NCBI GenBank assembly: GCA_947307015.1
Contig: CAMZHV010000033.1
Span: 1 to 33,323, forward strand
DNA from: an uncultured Prevotellaceae bacterium
Lineage (GTDB): Bacteria > Bacteroidota > Bacteroidia > Bacteroidales > Bacteroidaceae
Length of the DNA stretch: 33,323 nucleotides
Reading direction: 5' to 3'
The notes under the pieces were generated by a model. It had not been told where the DNA came from, made no database searches, and saw only the letters and a list, made by a program, of their open reading frames with translations. This document shows positions 30,684 to 33,323 of this stretch, in pieces. A program made the translations under genes and the position numbers. Position 1 is the stretch's first letter. Each line of letters begins with the position of its first letter.

Positions 30684-31766
30684 CTATTTGATATATTTCA
30701 CCTTCGACGCATCGCGGGGTTTCGCATCGGGCTGTTCGTCGGGGTAACCGATGGAGATGACATACAGCAGTTTGTAGCCCTCAGGGATGTCGAGGCTTTC
30801 GCGGAAAGCTTTTGCCTTCTCGTCTGTGGTGAGGAAGCGTATGGGGCCCGTCTGGATGCAGGTGCCGAGCCCCAATGCCTGTGCTGTGAGCATCATGTTC
30901 TCGCCCAGCAGACCGGCATCAAGGTCAAACCGACCGTCGACTGGAGCACAGACGCAGATGAGGTTGGGGGCGTTGCGGGTCATTCCTTTGACATCGGCCA
31001 TGATGTTCTGGTCTTCAATGATTCGCACAGCCCAGTTTTGGCGGTTCATGGCACTTGGGGCGTTGATGCCGGCAAGGGCTACGGTCTCGAGCTTCTCATG
31101 CTCCACAGGCTTGTCGAGGTATTTGCGTACGGAACGACGAGCCATGATGTTGCTCAGCACGGGATTGACTTCCAGCTGAATATCTGCCTCGACATCGGCC
31201 ATGTTGTCCGTTGGCTCGTAACGTTTCAACACACGTCCGTCGCGCGAAACGAGGAACTTGGTGAAATTCCACTTGATGTCGGACTTCTTGTCGTAGTCGG
31301 CATCTTGTTTGCGAAGCATTCCGTCCATCATCTTCCCTCTCTGATCGTTGACGTCGAAGCCACCAAAGCCTTTCTGGGCTTTCAAATAGGTGTAGAGGGG
31401 GTGCTCGTTGGCTCCGTTCACCTCAATCTTGTCGAACTGGGGAAATTGAACGTTGAAATTGGCGGTGCAGTACTGGTGTATCTCCTGAATGGTGCCGGGC
31501 GCCTGCTGTCCGAATTGGTTGCAGGGGAAGTCAAGGATCTCGAAGCCCTGGCTGCTGAACTTCTCATACAGCGCCTCGAGCTCCTTGTACTGCGGTGTGA
31601 AGCCGCAGCGGGTGGCGGTGTTCACGATGAGCAGAACCTTGCCTTTGTAGTTGGCGAGAGAGATGTCCTGGCCCTCGTCGTTTTTTACATTGAAATCATA
31701 TATGGATTGTGCGGATGCGGCCAGCACAGAAAATGTAGCGCACAGCGCCAAAAGTGTTCTTTTCAT
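30684..31766 (-). CDS. Exported fusion of glutathione peroxidase and nitroreductase domains
   Basis: Protein of 360 residues. A Sec signal peptide (KRTLLALCATFSVLAASAQ) precedes a complete GPx domain (about 21-200) with C54, Q88, W166 and N167, then an FMN nitroreductase-like domain (about 205-360) with ARRSVRKY (209-216), APSAMNRQNW (236-245) and GENMMLTAQALGLGTC (288-303). Predicted location is the periplasm, where flavin and reducing power are less available; the electron donor is unknown. The nitroreductase half could reduce the GPx half, an inference from fusion. The ATG at 31766 is chosen; a 64-codon upstream extension is unrelated and overlaps the rubrerythrin gene. Confidence 0.88.
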   Translation of the reverse strand: MKRTLLALCATFSVLAASAQSIYDFNVKNDEGQDISLANYKGKVLLIVNTATRCGFTPQYKELEALYEKFSSQGFEILDFPCNQFGQQAPGTIQEIHQYCTANFNVQFPQFDKIEVNGANEHPLYTYLKAQKGFGGFDVNDQRGKMMDGMLRKQDADYDKKSDIKWNFTKFLVSRDGRVLKRYEPTDNMADVEADIQLEVNPVLSNIMARRSVRKYLDKPVEHEKLETVALAGINAPSAMNRQNWAVRIIEDQNIMADVKGMTRNAPNLICVCAPVDGRFDLDAGLLGENMMLTAQALGLGTCIQTGPIRFLTTDEKAKAFRESLDIPEGYKLLYVISIGYPDEQPDAKPRDASKVKYIK

Positions 31767-31782
31767 AGTTCGTTGTTTTGAA

Positions 31783-31803
31783 TGACGAATGACGAATGAT
31801 GAA
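31783..31803. repeat. Three-unit heptad repeat (TGACGAA)
   Basis: TGACGAA, TGACGAA, TGATGAA occupy most of the short gap between rubrerythrin and the GPx-nitroreductase gene and end where the rubrerythrin stop triplet begins. The same 7-mer recurs in the gap at 30166-30172. Confidence 0.7.
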
Positions 31804-32346
31804 TTAGAAATTGTCGACGTGAACCTCGAAGAAGGACTGTGGGTGAGCACAGGTGGGGCATATCTCTGGAGCCTTTGTGCCGACAGCGATATGTCCGCAG
31901 TTGCGACACTCCCATACCTTGACCTCGCTCTTCTCGAAAACGGCGGCGGTCTCAACATTCTTCAGTAGCGCGCGATAACGTTCCTCGTGGCGCTTCTCGA
32001 TGGCTGCCACTAAACGGAACTTTTGGGCGAGTTCTATGAACCCTTCCTCTTCGGCCGTCTTGGCGAAGCCCTCGTACATGTCCGTCCATTCGTAGTTCTC
32101 GCCCTCGGCGGCATCAAGGAGGTTCTCGGCGGTGGTTCCTATGCCGTCGTGGAGCTCCTTGTACCATAGCTTAGCGTGTTCCTTCTCGTTGTCGGCTGTC
32201 TTGAGGAAGAGTTCTGCGATCTGCTCGAATCCGTCCTTCTTAGCCTTCGAAGCGAAGTAGGTGTATTTGTTACGTGCCATTGATTCTCCGGCAAACGCCG
32301 CTTCCAGATTCTTCTCGGTCTGGGTACCTGCATACTTGTTAGCCAT
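31804..32346 (-). CDS. rbr: Rubrerythrin
   Basis: Cytosolic diiron peroxidase of 180 residues in the classical order: a ferritin-like four-helix domain first, with E21, the ExxH motif at E54/H57 and a second ExxH at E117/H120, then a C-terminal rubredoxin domain with C147, C150, C163 and C166. It reduces hydrogen peroxide using electrons from NAD(P)H via rubredoxin-type partners. First gene of the long minus-strand run, with a promoter box at 32390-32397. Confidence 0.95.
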   Translation of the reverse strand: MANKYAGTQTEKNLEAAFAGESMARNKYTYFASKAKKDGFEQIAELFLKTADNEKEHAKLWYKELHDGIGTTAENLLDAAEGENYEWTDMYEGFAKTAEEEGFIELAQKFRLVAAIEKRHEERYRALLKNVETAAVFEKSEVKVWECRNCGHIAVGTKAPEICPTCAHPQSFFEVHVDNF

Positions 32347-32389
32347 AGTTTTATTGTTTGTGTGGTTGAAAAAAACTTAAACTTTGTTG

Positions 32390-32397
32390 CAAATATA
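32390..32397 (-). promoter_or_regulatory. Promoter -7 element for rubrerythrin and possibly the nine-gene run
   Basis: The minus strand reads TATATTTG, an exact TAnnTTTG match, 43 nt upstream of the rubrerythrin ATG. A -33 TTTG at standard spacing is not seen. No strong internal promoter or terminator was recognised between here and 23483. Confidence 0.5.
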
Positions 32398-32451
32398 CGG
32401 ACAAAATTGTAAATGTCGCTCCTTTTTTACGTATTTTTACATAATTATCAC

Positions 32452-32459
32452 TATCTTTG
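32452..32459 (+). promoter_or_regulatory. Promoter -7 element for the DUF4491 gene
   Basis: TATCTTTG on the plus strand, exact consensus, 52 nt upstream of the ATG at 32512. Divergent from the rubrerythrin promoter. Confidence 0.55.
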
Positions 32460-32511
32460 CCCACGATTTTAGGATTTATAAGTAAAAAAGGAAACGATAA
32501 CGATAACAACT

Positions 32512-32802
32512 ATGTATTTCACAGGCATTATCATAGCAATTTGCACGTTCCTGACTATAGGCATTTGGCATCCTATAGTGATCAAGACGGAATATTATTG
32601 GGGCACGCGTCCGTGGGTGATATATCTGTTGATCGGACTGGCGTGCATCACGGCAGCGTTATTTATCGAGAACACGTTGGTGTCATCGGTCGTGGGCGTG
32701 TTTGGTGCCTCGGCGCTCTGGGGCATCGGTGAACTATTTCAGCAGAAGAAACGTGTGGAGAAGGGCTGGTTTCCAAAGAACCCGAAACGCAAGTACAAGT
32801 AG
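32512..32802 (+). CDS. DUF4491 family small membrane protein
   Basis: Protein of 96 residues with three predicted membrane helices. It matches my memory of DUF4491: IWHPIVIKTEYYWGTRPW after the first helix, LFIENTLVSSVVGVFG in the middle, and the basic tail FQQKKRVEKGWFPKNPKRK. Function unknown. It has its own promoter and is convergent with the CcsA-like gene; the two stops are 3 nt apart, with no terminator visible between them. Confidence 0.85.
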   Translation: MYFTGIIIAICTFLTIGIWHPIVIKTEYYWGTRPWVIYLLIGLACITAALFIENTLVSSVVGVFGASALWGIGELFQQKKRVEKGWFPKNPKRKYK

Positions 32803-32805
32803 AGA

Positions 32806-33323
32806 TTAAGCATAACTATGCATACCTCCGAGCAGGAAGTTGACGCCGAAGTACGTCATGAGCAATGATGCGAGGGCGATGATTGAATAGATGCGATAGT
32901 TGCGCTGTGAGCGGAACCAGGGTAGGCTGCGCTGATGGAGTGGTATGCTATATATAATTAAGGTGACGAGTGCCCACGATTCCTTGGGGTCCCATGACCA
33001 GTAGCTGCCCCATGAGACGTTAGCCCAAACGGCTCCGAGGAAGATGCCTGTAGCGAGGAGGAAGACGGCGGGGCGCAGTACCTCACGGCGTAGGATGCTG
33101 ACGACGAGAAGAATGTAGCTGAGCATGATGGTGCCGACGTGGAGGACGAGGAAGGGGGAGCGCAGCACGGGTAGCAAGGGGCGTATGGCGATGGCGATGA
33201 CCATGTATGATGCAAGGGCTATGGCTGCCAGCCAGACAAAGAGGTCCTTCCAACAGAAGACCCACCTCGAAGACTCTCCCCCCGAACCAGTCCAGCCGGA
33301 ACACTTAATAGTTCCGTCTTCCT
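32806..33323 (-). CDS. ccsA: CcsA/ResC-type cytochrome c biogenesis protein, C-terminal part
   Basis: Membrane protein cut by the right edge; about 172 residues are visible and the frame stays open to the end of the window, so the start at 33204 is only an internal methionine. The haem-handling tryptophan-rich WWD motif is present as WANVSWGSYWSWDPKESWAL, with further helices and a histidine in the loops (LHVGTIMLSY, GGMHSYA). In system II, CcsA exports haem and ligates it to apocytochrome c. Bacteroidota often encode a fused CcsBA; whether that is so here lies outside the window. Confidence 0.88.
   Translation of the reverse strand, partial: EDGTIKCSGWTGSGGESSRWVFCWKDLFVWLAAIALASYMVIAIAIRPLLPVLRSPFLVLHVGTIMLSYILLVVSILRREVLRPAVFLLATGIFLGAVWANVSWGSYWSWDPKESWALVTLIIYSIPLHQRSLPWFRSQRNYRIYSIIALASLLMTYFGVNFLLGGMHSYA

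Noticed and set aside
31767..31958. 64-codon N-terminal extension of the GPx-nitroreductase fusion
   Set aside because: It overlaps the rubrerythrin gene and the heptad repeat; the internal ATG gives a proper signal peptide.

Overview
The window looks like chromosomal DNA of a Bacteroidota bacterium, most likely order Bacteroidales and probably Prevotellaceae. The evidence is: promoters of the Bacteroidota type (TAnnTTTG, sometimes with TTTG about 20 nt upstream) in front of most transcription units; almost no Shine-Dalgarno sequences; lineage-typical families (DUF5686, DUF3667, DUF4491, CcsA-type cytochrome assembly, a Nudix-type AraR); and many lipoproteins with acidic residues just after the lipidated cysteine. 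No rRNA or tRNA genes were seen. All calls come from reading translations and motifs; no database search was run.

Layout. (1) 111-6860, minus strand: aminotransferase, FtsX/LolE-type permease, nadC, DUF5686 outer-membrane protein and a BASS-family transporter, read from a good promoter at 6895-6926. (2) 7060-10711, plus strand: a galactose module (cytoplasmic aldose 1-epimerase, FHS-type sugar/H+ symporter, galactokinase) closed by a strong terminator. (3) 10967-19132, plus strand: an L-arabinose operon made of lipoprotein mutarotase, SSS-type sodium/sugar symporter, Nudix-type repressor AraR, AraD, AraA and AraB. It is interrupted between araD and araA by a small AT-rich element carrying a four-helix-bundle gene between inverted heptanucleotide arrays, and between araA and araB by a long imperfect palindrome. 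A dyad (AGTGT-N7-ACACT) lies just upstream of the operon promoter. (4) 19218-22028: nadE and a reverse rubrerythrin, divergent. (5) 22074-32346, minus strand: a DUF3667 protein, then a nearly gapless nine-gene run, in transcription order rubrerythrin, exported GPx-nitroreductase fusion, HExxH membrane protein, histidine-decarboxylase-like enzyme, GPx, second DUF3667 protein, small lipoprotein, BMP/PnrA-like lipoprotein, and a lipoprotein fusing a type-1 periplasmic-binding domain to a C13 (legumain-like) cysteine protease. (6) 32512 to the end: DUF4491 protein and the C-terminal part of a CcsA-like protein.

How it works together. Regions 2 and 3 form a sugar-uptake and entry-catabolism block: epimerases supply the right anomers, two ion-coupled transporters import the sugars, GalK phosphorylates galactose, and AraA/AraB/AraD convert arabinose to xylulose 5-phosphate under AraR. 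The long minus-strand run mixes peroxide defence with a lipoprotein cluster ending in the ligand-binding/C13-protease fusion. That cluster is the best candidate for an undescribed system: two different small-molecule-binding lipoproteins, a possible surface protease and zinc-ribbon membrane proteins. Short tandem repeats with 7- or 8-nt units recur at gene junctions, and two of these arrays lie inside the protease gene itself, where changing the repeat number would shift the reading frame.
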